A program made the position numbers and the translations under genes. The notes below the pieces were generated by a model, which ran no database searches, was not told the DNA's origin, and saw only the letters and a list, made by a program, of their open reading frames with translations. Shown in pieces: positions 9,292 through 21,400 of a stretch of DNA of 64,000 bases; position 1 is the stretch's first letter; each line of letters starts with the position of its first letter. The stretch is from Rhizophagus irregularis (Eukaryota; Glomeromycota; Glomeromycetes; Glomerales; Glomeraceae), in the NCBI RefSeq assembly GCF_026210795.1, contig NC_089434.1:4092001-4156000 (forward strand), given 5' to 3'.

Positions 9292-9705
9292 TTAACAAGA
9301 TGTTTGATCAAATTTCCATTTATCAACAGAGCCATGTATACTAAAACAGGTATTTTCATTAAAAGGTCCTCGTACTTTCTCTTTCTCGAAACTACCTTCA
9401 ACTTTAGCATGAGCCGTGTACATTTGGTCTGGAAAACTAATATTTTCATCGATACGGGCACTACAATCACGATAGCTATCGTCACCGGCTATGCGATAAC
9501 CATTTGAATCCTCTATCCAAATTCTACATCTGCAGAGAAACATGATACTAAAATGCATGTCGATCATATGCTATACATTAAACCAAAAAGTTGAATTATT
9601 AGAAAAGAAAATGGAGAACATATTGAATGTAAGGACTTTACCTTTAATGTCTATTATATAGAAACACATGAAAAGGACAGTAAGAAGGAAGCTTTGAAGT
9701 TTCAT
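9292..9705 (-). CDS. Small secreted protein, two exons (tentative)
   Basis: Exon 1 (9705-9642) starts at an ATG and encodes MKLQSFLLTVLFMCFYII, a clear signal peptide. It ends at a strong donor, AAAG|GTAAAG. Exon 2 ends with a TAA at 9292 after a charged domain with cysteines (for example RDCSAR, NTCFSIHG and the C-terminal DQTSC). The acceptor is uncertain. The pyrimidine-rich TTTCTCTGCAG at about 9530 would break the frame, while GGATAG ending at 9513 keeps it and gives 94 residues. The predicted product is a small cysteine-containing extracellular protein. Candidate effector status is inference from size and secretion only. No known domain recognised. Confidence 0.55.
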
Positions 9706-9759
9706 ATTAGTTAATGTTGTTCGATAGACTTGAGGGAGTAGTAGTTTTGTATTTGTCAA

Positions 9760-10825
9760 TTTGGATGTTTAAAGTTTCAATTTGCTTCTTTTTCTAAGCG
9801 TAGTAAGTCGATTTTGTAAATAAAATTTTGGTGGCAGTGGTTATATATAATTTCAAAACTTAAATTTTCAATGATTTTCTGCCAAGAGCTATGACTTGGC
9901 CTGATTCGCTTTTTTCGACGATTTTCTGCCAAAAGCACCCCGATCAAAGGAGTATAGGGTTCATTTTAAAAAAATAAATTCATCATAATAATATATTAGT
10001 TAAATAATAATAATCAAATAATTAAATTTAATTTAATAATTCTATTCTGTTCTATTTCTTTTTTTTTTATTCTTTATTTTGTTGTTTTATTATTTCTTTT
10101 TTTTAAGAAATAGGAGGCGGTCAATCTTGCCACGTGAATAAAGTTAGCCTAATAACCAAAAATATTAAAAATAAATTTTCTCCTTATCTATTGCCTATTG
10201 ATAGTCTCCCAAATATCTTACTATTTATTTTACTCAATTATTTATGAATTTTACCATATTTAGGATATCAAAATTTTTTTATACTCATTTAAATGTATGA
10301 TCTTAGTAGTTTTACGATACTAACAGCATTTTACATGAATATTACCTTAATAGTTCCTTACTGCGTTTTGATTTCAAAATTATTTGATTACAATTAAGAA
10401 ACATTCCCACAAATATGCATATTTCATTCACTTCGTGATTTCGAAGTTAGTTTTTCTTTGTGAATAGTTAAATACGATTTAAACAAAAATGCAGTTTACA
10501 CTCAACTATCATATAATTCATACCATATCAACAAATGAAAATATAATCTGTTAACTAGCAAAATATAACATAACCGATACATTACAAAGAAAGTTTTCAA
10601 GCATTTATTATTGATAATCAGATTTTCCTCTTATTTTTAAGAAATATGGTGTATATTCGTTAGATTAATGACACCAAAAACGGTTTAAAAAAGTGATAAC
10701 GTAAAAACGAAATGTATATTTGTGCTCATGTAATAAATGTCTAAAAAAGCACATTTTTATTTCATAAATCGGACAAAATGGTGCTTTTTTAGACGTTTTG
10801 TACACATAATCATAAATATGAAATG
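9760..10825. other. AT-rich intergenic stretch
   Basis: Contains a short imperfect duplication around GATTTTCTGCCAA (about 9872 and 9910) and long A/T runs. Near 10735 and 10775 a segment with GCACATTTTT and GTGCTTTTTTAGAC forms a loose inverted repeat. No supported gene. Confidence 0.35.
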
Positions 10826-10849
10826 AATTAGGGTTAGGCTTTTAGGAGT

Positions 10850-11000
10850 ATCCGGACTTTTCGCTGAAGTCCAATTCACAGAAGCCCATTTTGCTGAAGC
10901 AAATTTCGCTGAAGGGATGTTTCACCGAAATGCCATTTTCCCGAATAGACATTTTACCGAAGGTCATTTCGCCAAAGCCATTCAGGCGAGGAAACTGGAG
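10850..11000 (+). repeat. Degenerate short-module array (single foldback arm)
   Basis: About seven copies of a roughly 20-bp module built on TTTCGCTGAAG, ACCGAA and TTCCCGAA. The part TTCCCGAATAGACATTTTAC is nearly the same as sequence in the left arm of the foldback element at 38787. I see only one arm here. The module is non-coding; the open frames crossing it are composition artefacts. Confidence 0.6.
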
Positions 11001-11264
11001 TTTGAACCGGTTGCACAAACCGATTATAAATTCGGTTTCCAACAATGATTCGGTTTGAATCGGGTTCATATTTTTTTTTTTTTTATCACGTGATAATTTA
11101 TGATCGACATGAAAATTCCTAATTCGGAATTTGTTAAATTACGTTGACCCAGAATTATGAATTTGGCCGAAATTATGGGTTGCTTTGTAAAAATCGGGTT
11201 GAATCGGGTCAAACCGGTTGTACCCATTTTAATTTAGTTTGCGAAAATATAAAGCGCAGTATTA

Positions 11265-11577
11265 TAAGGCCACACAAATTCGAATTTTCGGTTCACTTCA
11301 CCCGGCCGGGTCACTTTTTCAAATTTCAATAAAAAAAAGTTTATATATAAAAAATTTATCACGTGATCAGGACGTTTTTTTATTGGCGGGTAAGTTTATC
11401 ACGCGGCTGAGAACTTCTAGAGCGAAAATAAATTCCTCATTTTTAAAAGTCAACCAATCAGATGTCACGATTTTATATATAAACTTTTTTTACTAATAAA
11501 CAATAAACCCCGGGTCCCCGGGTCGATTTTAAATTTCAATGTTACGTGAACCGAAAAATTGAATTTGTGTGGCCTAA
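11265..11577. mobile_element. 307-bp TIR element (PIF/Harbinger-like MITE) with TAA duplication
   Basis: The element spans 11268-11574. Its terminal inverted repeat is about 30 bp: the left end reads GGCCACACAAATTC... and the right end ...GAATTTGTGTGGCC, with one mismatch or indel. Both ends are flanked by TAA (11265-11267 and 11575-11577). Inside lies a second inverted pair, AAAAGTTTATATATAAAA against TTTATATATAAACTTTT, and a CACGTGATC motif. There is no transposase frame. GGCC-starting termini with a 3-bp TWA duplication are typical of PIF/Harbinger elements; the superfamily call is inference from that. Confidence 0.8.
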
Positions 11578-11579
11578 TT

Positions 11580-12760
11580 AGTTTAAGTGTATAAAATTTC
11601 AAAGTATTTTTATTTATTGCGGTCCGGAATGGCGTTAAACTATCAACAATATCAACAATTGGGTTCCATAAAGGGTAACGCCCGTAATTGACGTTAATCT
11701 ATTCTTGTGTAAATGTGTTTATGTATTTTAATTTATATGTGTTATTTTAAGTTGGTTATAAAGACATAGGAAAAATATTATAAATAAGAAGCGAATTCTT
11801 TTTAGAAAATTATTTGTTTTGAACATGACCCCACGTAATTCCATACATACATACATAATTTCTTATTCGATTCTTTTGCTTTTTTTTATGATGAAAAATT
11901 GCCTCATTAATTATTTTAATTAATGATTTATAGATTAGATATAATGAGGGGAAACTATCGCATTTTTAATCTAGAATTTAAGAAATTATCTTTTTAGTTT
12001 AGAATTTGAGAAATTACATTTTTAGTTTAGGATTTAAGAAACTACCTTTTATAGTTTATTAGAGTTAGTTTATTATATTATATTGCAAGTGTAACTCGGT
12101 ATATATTAATATTTTGTTATTATAAACAAGAGATTTTGAAATCGAAGAAAAAGGAAAAATTAAATAAAGTTTAAGTTTCAATAAATAATAAACATTTTGA
12201 AACTTAAAAATTATTTATATTTGGATTTTTATTTGGTTATCAATTTTTTTTGAAGCGTTAATAATATGATATCTTCTATTGGATGTGTTTGTTACATTAT
12301 TTAAATTAAAGTATGACAACATTTTTTTTTCATAAATGAAATTTTCGTAGTGGATTGTTGAGAAAATTCAAGGTTTTGTTCTTTTAGTAATTTATTACTT
12401 AATTAAGAATTTCTTGAATATATCTGATATTACAATAGGAAATAATTTTCTTTTTACTTTTTGGCGTTGTCATGAGGGGGTTTTTTTTAAAGTTTTACAA
12501 TTTGGGAAGTCATAAGTAAAAACAAACAAATTCTTTCATTCTAAGTTTCATTTTATTGGTCGATCTTCAAATTTGTTTAAAATTTAATTTATTTATCCAA
12601 TAATAATAGAAATTCGGGATTCGGGATTCGGGTTCTCATCTTAAAATCTTTTTAAGAATATCTGAACAAAATTAATTGGTTATATTTAGTAGATACACTA
12701 GTTTCACTATGATATAATTACATATTTTAAGGAGTTATACAACCAATAAAATTTAATTAC
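11580..12760. other. AT-rich intergenic stretch left of the 720-bp satellite
   Basis: Contains a triplicated GGGATTCGGG-type motif near 12610 and three near-copies of a block around TTTAGTTTAGAATTTGAGAAA (11940-12060). No coding frame seen. Confidence 0.35.
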
Positions 12761-15700
12761 AGGTCATTTTGGACCGCAGTAAATTTAAATATTATACTGC
12801 GCACAAAAAATTAACAATACTATACATATATATATGGATTATCTAATACAATTAAATTTCACTAAGTTAAATCTATGTAAAAAAATAAAGTAAAAGTTAT
12901 TAATCATTGATAGAGGAAAAGAGTATATGGATTAAATATCTTTGTATAGAAGATTAAAAACCACGTGATGTCCTTCTGCGGAACAAAAAAAATTTTTTAA
13001 TTTTACCTACAGCTTTTTGATGCATTTATTTATTTGTATATTTACATAAGCCACTTTTATAAATAAATTAATAAATTTTAATAAAAAATGTATTTATAAT
13101 ATAACTAAGGAAGTTAATATAGACTATATGATAATGCTATGTAGTACTGCGGATAATCATTATAAATATATTTAAATTGAGGGAACTTTTATGATAATTC
13201 TTAAAAAATTTTCAATTATTTGTATCAAGAAGCTTAATAACAAAAAAAGAGAATGATAATCTTTTTAAAAATAGAAAGTATAATAATAAAAGAAATTTTT
13301 CTTTAAGTACTGCGTAAAAAAAAAAAAATCTATAAAATCGCCTAAAATATTAATAATCGTTCAGATAATTTCAATTTTGAACTCTAGTAAAGCGCAAAAT
13401 TTCTGTATCGAAAAAAATTAAGCATTAGGAAATAAAACATATGAAAATCGTAAATCCCCGAATAAAATCAATATGATTTAAGGTCATTTTAGACCGCAGT
13501 AAATTTAATATAATACTGCGCTCAAAAATTAACAATACTATACATATATATATATATGGATTATCTGATATAATTAAATTTCACTAAGTTAAATCTATGT
13601 AAAAAAATAAATTAAAAGTTATTAATCATTGATAGAGGAAAAGAGTATATGGATTAAATATCTTTGTATAGAAGATTAAAACCCACGTGATTTACTTCTG
13701 GAACAAAAAAATTTTTTTTAATTTTACGCTACAACTTTTTGATGCTATTCATTTATTTGTACATTTGCATAAGCCACTTTAATAAATAAATCAATAAATT
13801 TTAATAAAAAATGTATTTATAATATAACTAAGGAAGTTAACATTAACTACATGATATTGCCATACAATGCTATGTAGTACTGCGGATAATCATTATAAAT
13901 ATATTTAAATTGAGTTTTTTAAAAATTTTCAATTATTTTTATTAAGATAACAAAAAAAGAGAATGATAATCTTTTTAAAAATAGAAAGTATAATAATAAA
14001 AGAAATTTTTCTTTAAGTACTGCGTAAAAAAAAAAAATCTATAAAATCGCCTAAAGTATTAATAATCGTTCAGATAATTTCAATTTTGAACTCTAATAAA
14101 GCGCAAAAATTTCTGTATCGAAAAAAATTAAGCATTAGGAAATAAAACATATGAAAATCGTAAATCCCCGAATAAAATCAATATGATTTAAGGTCATTTT
14201 AGACCGCAGTAAATTTAATATAATACTGCGCCCAAAAATTAACAATACTATACATATATATGTGTATTATCTGATATAATTAAATTTCACTAAGTTAAAT
14301 CTATGTAAAAAAATAAATTAAAAGTTATTAATCATTGATAGAGGAAAAGAGTATATGGATTAAATATCTTTGTATAGAAAATTAAAAACCACGTGATGTC
14401 CTTCTGCGGAACAAAAAAATTTTTTAATTTTACGCTACAACTTTTTGATGCCATTTATTTATTTGCATATTTGTATAAGCCACTTTAATAAATAAATTAA
14501 TAAATTTTAATAAAAAATGTATTTATAATATAACTAAGGAAGTTAACATTAACTACATGATATTGCCATACAATGCTATGTAGTACTGCGGATAACCATT
14601 ATAAATATATTTAAATTGAGGGAACTTTTATGATAATTCTTAAAAAATTTTCAATTATTTGTATCAAGAAGCTTAATAACAAAAAAAGAGAATGATAATC
14701 TTTTTAAAAATAGAAAGTATAATAATAAAAGAAATTTTTCTTTAAGTACTGCGTAAAAAAAAAAAAATCTATAAAATCGCCTAAAATATTAATAATCGTT
14801 CAGATAATTTCAATTTTGAACTCTAGTAAAGCGCAAAATTTCTGTATCGAAAAAAATTAAGCATTAGGAAATAAAACATATGAAAATCGTAAATCCCCGA
14901 ATAAAATCAATATGATTTAAGGTCATTTTAGACCGCAGTAAATTTAATATAATACTGCGCCCAAAAATTAACAATACTATACATATATATGTGTATTATC
15001 TGATATAATTAAATTTCACTAAGTTAAATCTATGTAAAAAAATAAATTAAAAGTTATTTAATTATTGATAGAGGAAAAGAGTATATGGATTAAATATCTT
15101 TGTATAGAAAATTAAAAACCACGTGATGTGCTTCTGCGGAACAAAAAAATTTTTTTAATTTTACAATACAACTTTTTGATGCCATTTATTTATTTGTATA
15201 TTTGCATAAGCCACTTTAATAAATTAATTAATAAATTTTAATATAAAATGTATTTATAATATAACTAAGGAAGTTAATATTGACTACACGATAATGCTAT
15301 GTAGTACTGCGGATAATCATTATAAATATATTTAAATTGAGGGAACTTTTATGATAATTCTTAAAAAATTTTCAATTATTTGTATTCAGAAGCTTAATAA
15401 CAAAAAAAAAGAATGATAATCTTTTTAAAAATAGAAAAAGAAATTTTGCTTTAAGTACTTGAGGACACTCAATTATTAATTCGTTCTTGCGTAAAAAAAA
15501 ATCTATAAAATCGCCTAAAATATTAATAATCGTCAGATAATTTCAATTTTGAACTCTAATAAATCGCAAAAATTTCTGTATCGAAAAAAAATCAAGCTGA
15601 AAATCGAATAAAATCACTATGAAAAACCGTTTAACCAATAGTTTAAGGTCATTTTAGACCGCAGTAAATTTAATATAATACTGCGCCCAAAACCTAACAA

Positions 15701-16860
15701 TACTGTACATATATATATATGTATTATCTGATAGAAATAAATTTCACTAAGCTAAATCTACGTAAAAAAAATAAATTAAAAGTTATTAATCATTGATAGA
15801 GGAAAAGAGTATATTGATTAAATATCTTTGTATAGAAGATTAAAAACCACGTGATGTGCTTCTGCGGAACAAAAAAATTTTTTTAATTTTACACTACAAC
15901 TTTTTGATGCCATTTATTTATTTGGATATTTGCATAAGCCACTTTAATAAATAAATTAATAAATTTTAATAAAAAATGTATTTATAATATAACTAAGGAA
16001 GTTAATATTGACTACATGATATTGCCATACAATGCTGCTATGTAGTACTGCGGATAATCATTATAAATATATTTAGATTGAGGGAACTTTTTTTTTTTTT
16101 ATGACAATTCTTAAAAATTTTCAATTATTTTTATTAAGAAGCTTAATAACAAAAAAGAATCTTTTTAAAAATAGAAAATAATAATAAAAGAATTTTTGCT
16201 TTAAGTACTTAAGGACACTCACTTATTAATTCGTTCATATCGAGGAAATAAAACTCGATAAATTTAATGTTTTTTCACGGGATAAAGTTGCAAATGATTC
16301 TAATTGACTTACAACAACTAACCATTTTAAATTTTATACACTTAAATTAAAATATAATACTGCGCCCAAAAATTAACAATACTGTATATATATATATGTA
16401 TTATCTGATACAAATAAATTTCACTAAGTTAAATCTACTACATAAAAAAATAAATTAAAAGTTATTAATCATTGATAGAGGAAAAGAGTATATGGATTCA
16501 ATATCTTTGTGTAGAAGATGAAAAACCACATGATGTGCTTCTACGGAACAAAAAAAAATTTTAAAATTTTACGCTACAACTTTTTGATGCCATTTATTTA
16601 TTTTCATATTTGCATAAGCCATTTTAATAAATAAATTAATAGAATCAATTTTTGAATGTATTTACCGCAGTCCCCTAATTAATCAATATGAAAAGCCATT
16701 TAACCAATAGTTTAAGGTCATTTCGGACCGCAGTAAATTTAAATTTACACTTAAATTAAATTATAATGATATTGCGCCAAAAATTTAACAATACTGTACA
16801 TATATATATATGATACAGTTAAATTTCACTAATAAGTTAAATCTACGTAAAAAATAAATT
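12761..16860 (+). repeat. Tandem satellite of about 720-bp units, nearly six copies
   Basis: Units begin with AGGTCATTTTAGACCGCAGT at 12761, 13481, 14191, 14920, 15646 and 16715, giving periods of 720, 710, 729 and 726 bases. A truncated unit starts near 16343. Within each unit the same blocks recur in order: ACCGCAGTAAATTT, TACTGCGC, a TATA run, GATAGAGGAAAAGAGTATAT, AACCACGTGAT, GTAGTACTGCGGAT and AAGTACTGCG. Units 2-4 are close copies while 5-6 carry deletions and insertions, so the array has decayed at its right edge. No unit encodes a protein. Recurrent ACTGCG/CGCAGT is the only GC-bearing motif in otherwise A/T-rich sequence. Confidence 0.9.
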
Positions 16861-16869
16861 AAAATTTAT

Positions 16870-17950
16870 TAATATTGATTACATATAAATTATAAATGAT
16901 ATAATAAAAAATAAGTAATTAAGATAATAATAAATTAATTAAAATATAAATATAACAGATAAGAAATAAAATATTTATTCAATATCTCTATCTCTCGTGA
17001 GATTTTTTTTCTTTTATTTTCATTTTGATGAGTACGACTGATGCATGAAGCCATTTAAAGTATGAACGACTGAAAGTTTTGTTCTGGATATTAGTGATTT
17101 CTTTGAAATATCATCCTTGTAATGCATGATAAATATCATAGCCCGTAATACTACTTTCTACTTAATTTTCTAGTATGCAATTAATTTTTCTTTTGAGTAT
17201 CAAAATCTAATACAATAAATTTGATGTTGTCTATTAGAGAATTGAAATATCGTTCGTAACCCTATACTGAATGACTGAATGGTATAAAAGTTAAAGAAAA
17301 TGCATTGCTAATATGGAAAACCCAATAATCTGAAATATCAACTGTATTGTATGATGTGATTTATATAATTTATATAAATATAAAAATTATTCTACACATA
17401 GAAAGAATTATTTCTTTTTGTTAAATGAGATAATATGACTTTAAGTTAATTGCTTTAGTATAATTAATTTAATTTATGATAAAATAATCCTGAAAAAAAC
17501 CATTATTCATATAAATAGGAATTTCGATCGTGTAAACTCCAACGTTAATATTTCAAATCACAGACTAAACTTAATTGTTAGAGTTTCTAATATTTACTAA
17601 GTGTTTGAACAAAAGTTTAAAATAATAAAATTTTTTAAATTACGAATGTAACCCTATTTACTATCCTAGCCTTAATGTTGAGATAATTTGATAATTTTTA
17701 TCATGTTTTCATTTATAATAATAAATTATATACCCCTTTGTTCCTCTATTTTTAGTCGAATCAAAAAAATTTATAAATTACTAGTTCACAATTTTTAAAT
17801 ATAACAATTCACAAAGAATATGATTTAGTACCTTCTGTCGCATTTTTAGGTTTTAATGATGATAAATGTTCAAAGTTTTAAATTTTACTTGTAATCAGTC
17901 GGCTTCCAAACTTTTACTTTTGTTTGACTGAAAAACTGATACAAATTAAT
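16870..17950. other. AT-rich intergenic stretch
   Basis: No coding frame, RNA gene or repeat that I can support. Confidence 0.35.
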
Positions 17951-17956
17951 ATTGTA

Positions 17957-18863
17957 CTACTTATGAAATGGTTCATTATATAGTTTATTTGAACCGTCTT
18001 GATAATATAAATTTCTCATTTCAAATATTTTATTATAAAGACGATCTATGTCAGGTCTTTCTGATGGACAACATTATTCCATTAAATTACTATATTCTAA
18101 GGGTGTGTCTGATAAAATTTTTGGTCTCATCCCATTAACTATTTTCATCGCCAAATCACAATTATGGTCATGATTAATAAACGCTGGTTGTCCAGATGAA
18201 ATTTCCCACATAAGAATTGCAATAACTATAAATATCAGATGCAAGAGTATATTCTCTTTCAACCATAACTTCGTACGCTATGAAAGGAAGATTTCCATAT
18301 GCTTTTTAGTGGTTCATCAGCCGGTCCTGAAAATCCAAAATCAGAAATGCACCATAAATTTTCTAGAATCCCACTTATCATATGGTCCATCAGTCCATTA
18401 GTTTTGCCGTATAAATCTCAGAGAATTCGCCTTTAGTTAAGTACTCAATATTTTGAAAATTATTATATGATATCCATTCAATTATCCTAGTTGGAGCAAC
18501 TGATTCCATTTGACAATTACGTATTAAATTGTCTAAATCATCATGTTCAGATGTTCAATTTGAAAAATATGCTTTTAAATAATTCGAATACATATTTCAC
18601 AATAAAATGTGGCTAAACATTTACATAGACAATTTTCACAAATTCTTCTTCCGCCTTCGTTCTTAATAATTTTAAAAGAGTCATAACTCCCGGTTATTAT
18701 TCTTGCTGTTTCTGCTTTGTCATCTTTTGTAATAGAATTATCAGCAAAAATCATTCCATTTAATAATTTCTGTTGAGTCGTAATTAAGATTAGGATTCTT
18801 ATCCGCTTCGCTAAAAGCTTCTTGAATTGCCGCATAAACTAATTTTTTACGAATAGCAGCCAT
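17957..18863 (-). pseudogene. Decayed protein kinase (TKL-like, Rhizophagus-type expansion)
   Basis: Starts at the ATG on the - strand at 18863 (MAAIRKKLVYAAIQEA). Then come the N-terminal cysteine motif RICENCLCKCLATFYCEIC, the segment DDLDNLIRNCQMESVAPT, and kinase subdomain I-like LTKGEFSEIYTAKL. Sequence then jumps to WCISDFGFSGPADEPL, the DFG/activation region, so the VAIK lysine and HRD catalytic loop are deleted. SDIYS, MWEISSGQPAF and the C-terminal ERPDIDRLYNKIFEM follow. Frame breaks lie after AIQEAF, after EPLKSI and after DIYS. In-frame stops include one in the linker (AYFSN*TS) and one replacing the usual Gln after NLME. It is not translatable as a kinase. The order of parts matches full-length kinases of this fungal family, as I remember them. 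Confidence 0.85.
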
Positions 18864-18869
18864 GAAGGG

Positions 18870-20039
18870 TATAAAAAAAAAACTTTTAGATAATTTGGGT
18901 GAATACTTAGGAAAATCAAAAAAATTTTAAAATTTATTAAAAAAAAGAATAACTGATAAAAATTCCACCATATCCTTCCGAAATTAAGCACACATTTTTA
19001 TATAATTCTGGCAAAGTTATTATAATTTTCGGTATAATCCAGGCCGGAGATCAAGATGCTTATTTATGGAAGTTTTAAATTTCAGAAGAAAATAACCAGG
19101 ATCCTGTGACTCAATTTTTATTTACGTGGCTAAGAATTAGTGGTCGATTAATTTATTATACGCCAATAATTCGTTGAAACAAAAATTAATTTTATTTTGT
19201 AATAGTATCTTTAAATATATCCCGATAAGTTTCTATCAATAAAGAAAAAAAAAATTTTTTGGTACAATTTATAACAGACGAGCTTTAAATTTTTTTGGGG
19301 CAAACGTGAGAATCAAAAACAAAGATCCGATCTTATGTTATTTTTAACGTATGAAAATACAGGCATGTAACGACCGACACACCTCTGTAGTCATTTTATT
19401 TGTCTACAATTATTTTTTGATGTGCGCAGTAAAATTTTTCTTTAACACATTAATTAGGTTATACAAAAAATTATATTTTAGTATAATTTTTTAAAAAACC
19501 GCGAGTTACTAAAATGGAAGGTTTTAACCGAAAATAGAAGGAATGACCACGATCATTTGTTTTCTTCGGGTCGCAATACATTTTTACATAATCCTATTTA
19601 CCATTAGAAGGAATTTTTTTCAAATTTAATTAATATACAAAAATTAGAATTATGTAATAGCACATGGAAAATAGATTTAATTGCCGAACGATACAAAGTG
19701 ATCGGCAATCTATAATTAATTTCGACGGACTTTATATATTAACAAGTTTTAATAATTTAAAATAAATCTCATTTTCTTTTTTTTCTTTCATCATCAATAT
19801 AAAAAAACTCGCTCAATATTGTTATACAAACAGAAAAATCTAATATATATTAGTAAGTCAATGAGTCATGACTAATCGTTAATTATAGTTACTTATTTGA
19901 AGAAACATTACTCATATTACATAAATATACTCCCAAAAAACTATACAAGTCCTTTATTCTGCAAGTAGGATTTTTTTTCACTCTAGTATATTTTACTCAA
20001 TATTTTACTTTTTTTTTACTTTTTTAAAAAAACATTTTT
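18870..20039. other. AT-rich intergenic stretch
   Basis: Long A/T runs. A segment near 19690-19720 repeats a GATCGGCAAT-like block in both orientations. No gene supported. Confidence 0.35.
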
Positions 20040-20197
20040 CGCGATATTTTTACTTTACTTTTTTACAATATTTTTTTTATTTTATTTTTTTTTTGCAATA
20101 TTTTACACGATATTTTTGCTTTTTTTTATATTTTTATTTTTTTTGCAATATTTTACACGATATTTTTAAATATTTTTTTTTTTTGCAATATTTTACA

Positions 20198-20231
<34 letters not shown>

Positions 20232-20300
20232 CTTTTTTTTGCAATATTTTACAATATTTTCGCCATATATTTTTTACAATATTTCACTTCGTTTTTATAG
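20040..20300 (+). repeat. Minisatellite GCAATATTTTACACGATA plus (TA)n run
   Basis: At least five imperfect copies of a unit built on TTTGCAATATTTTACACGAT separated by T-runs, with a pure TA microsatellite at about 20200-20229. The 91-codon open frame across it is Phe/Tyr/Ile only and is a composition artefact. Confidence 0.75.
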
Positions 20301-20379
20301 GGTTTATATATTATTTACTTTACAACAAAAAAAAGAGAGAAATACTTTCAAGCTGCAGATGCCATTGATGATCCTAGTA

Positions 20380-20945
20380 TATTAAGGTATATCATTGATA
20401 TGTTGTGAGGGTTCGAAAGGCAATATTCAAGTGCTTCTTATCGGGGCTTAGCTGTACTTGACTAGATGGTGAATTTTAAAATCAAATATTTTGGGTTTCA
20501 AATTTCAATATTAAAGGTATGTCGAACTGTTTTCGTAAAGCTAAAGAGAGTGGGCTTTGCCTGCGTTACCCTCGTTTCTGGTGATATATATATATATATG
20601 GTGAACAAGTGGATGCAATGATCAAGGAAGTTATGGCAACCTTGTGAGCTGGCAGGTCTATCTATGATAACTCTGTTAACTGACGGACCTGGCTGAGATA
20701 CGAATAAGATCTTCTCAGTGTCTAGGAGAGATGTCAGTGAAAGAACACAATAACCTAAAGCTGTGTTTTTGTAAGTTCTTTCAAACAGATACTTGTAGCT
20801 TACTGCTACTTGATACTTTAGAGGGATACTGCCTCACGTCACCTACCAGATGGCGGGACGAAATTCTTAAGTAGAGTACTTAGTGAAAGCTAACCATCCC
20901 TTTAATTTATAGATGCCTTGCAAGAAATTTGTAAGAACAACATTT
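20380..20945. other. GC-richer non-coding island
   Basis: This stretch has a visibly more balanced composition than its surroundings but no open frame over about 40 codons on either strand. It contains GGTTCGAAAGG near 20410, which resembles a Pol III B box, and several short stems, for example around CTTACTGCTACTTGATAC. It may be an unrecognised non-coding RNA, a SINE-like element or an old repeat. No A box or poly(A) end was found, so I leave it unnamed. Confidence 0.3.
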
Positions 20946-21400
20946 AGTTATAACGAAGAGTAGGATACCATGCCAACCAAATCATTCATATTTTTTGGTT
21001 CAATAGTACAGTACCTTTCTTTATTTAGATCAACTGCATATTTTGCAGAGTCTATGAACATGTTACCATCACTTTTTTCGTTACTATTTTGATATAATAC
21101 AGAGTTGAAAATATAATTTTATCAATGTTATAGGATATGTTGGTGACTCTTTCAGAGAACACAAATATGACTTCAGAATAGTGAAGGTTTAGTGAAAATT
21201 AAGAGACTTTGCTTTTATCCATTTGTAATTTTTATTTTTACAAGTTTATATAGCATAAAAAATGATATTATCACTAGACGATCATTCTTATTTTAATAAC
21301 ATACAGGGTTACCAACATATTTATTCCGTAGGAAAAATCTGAAAATATATATTTTTTTATATAAAAAAAAAGAAATAAAAGAAATCTTGTAAGTTCCATT
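20946..21400. other. AT-rich intergenic stretch
   Basis: No coding frame or repeat that I can support. Confidence 0.35.

Noticed and set aside
9304-9507. + strand frame over the small secreted-protein gene
   Set aside because: The - strand has a signal peptide, donor site and a cysteine-bearing exon; the + strand frame has none.
20093-20368. 91-residue Phe/Tyr-rich frame
   Set aside because: It lies in the GCAATATTTTACACGATA minisatellite and a TA run.
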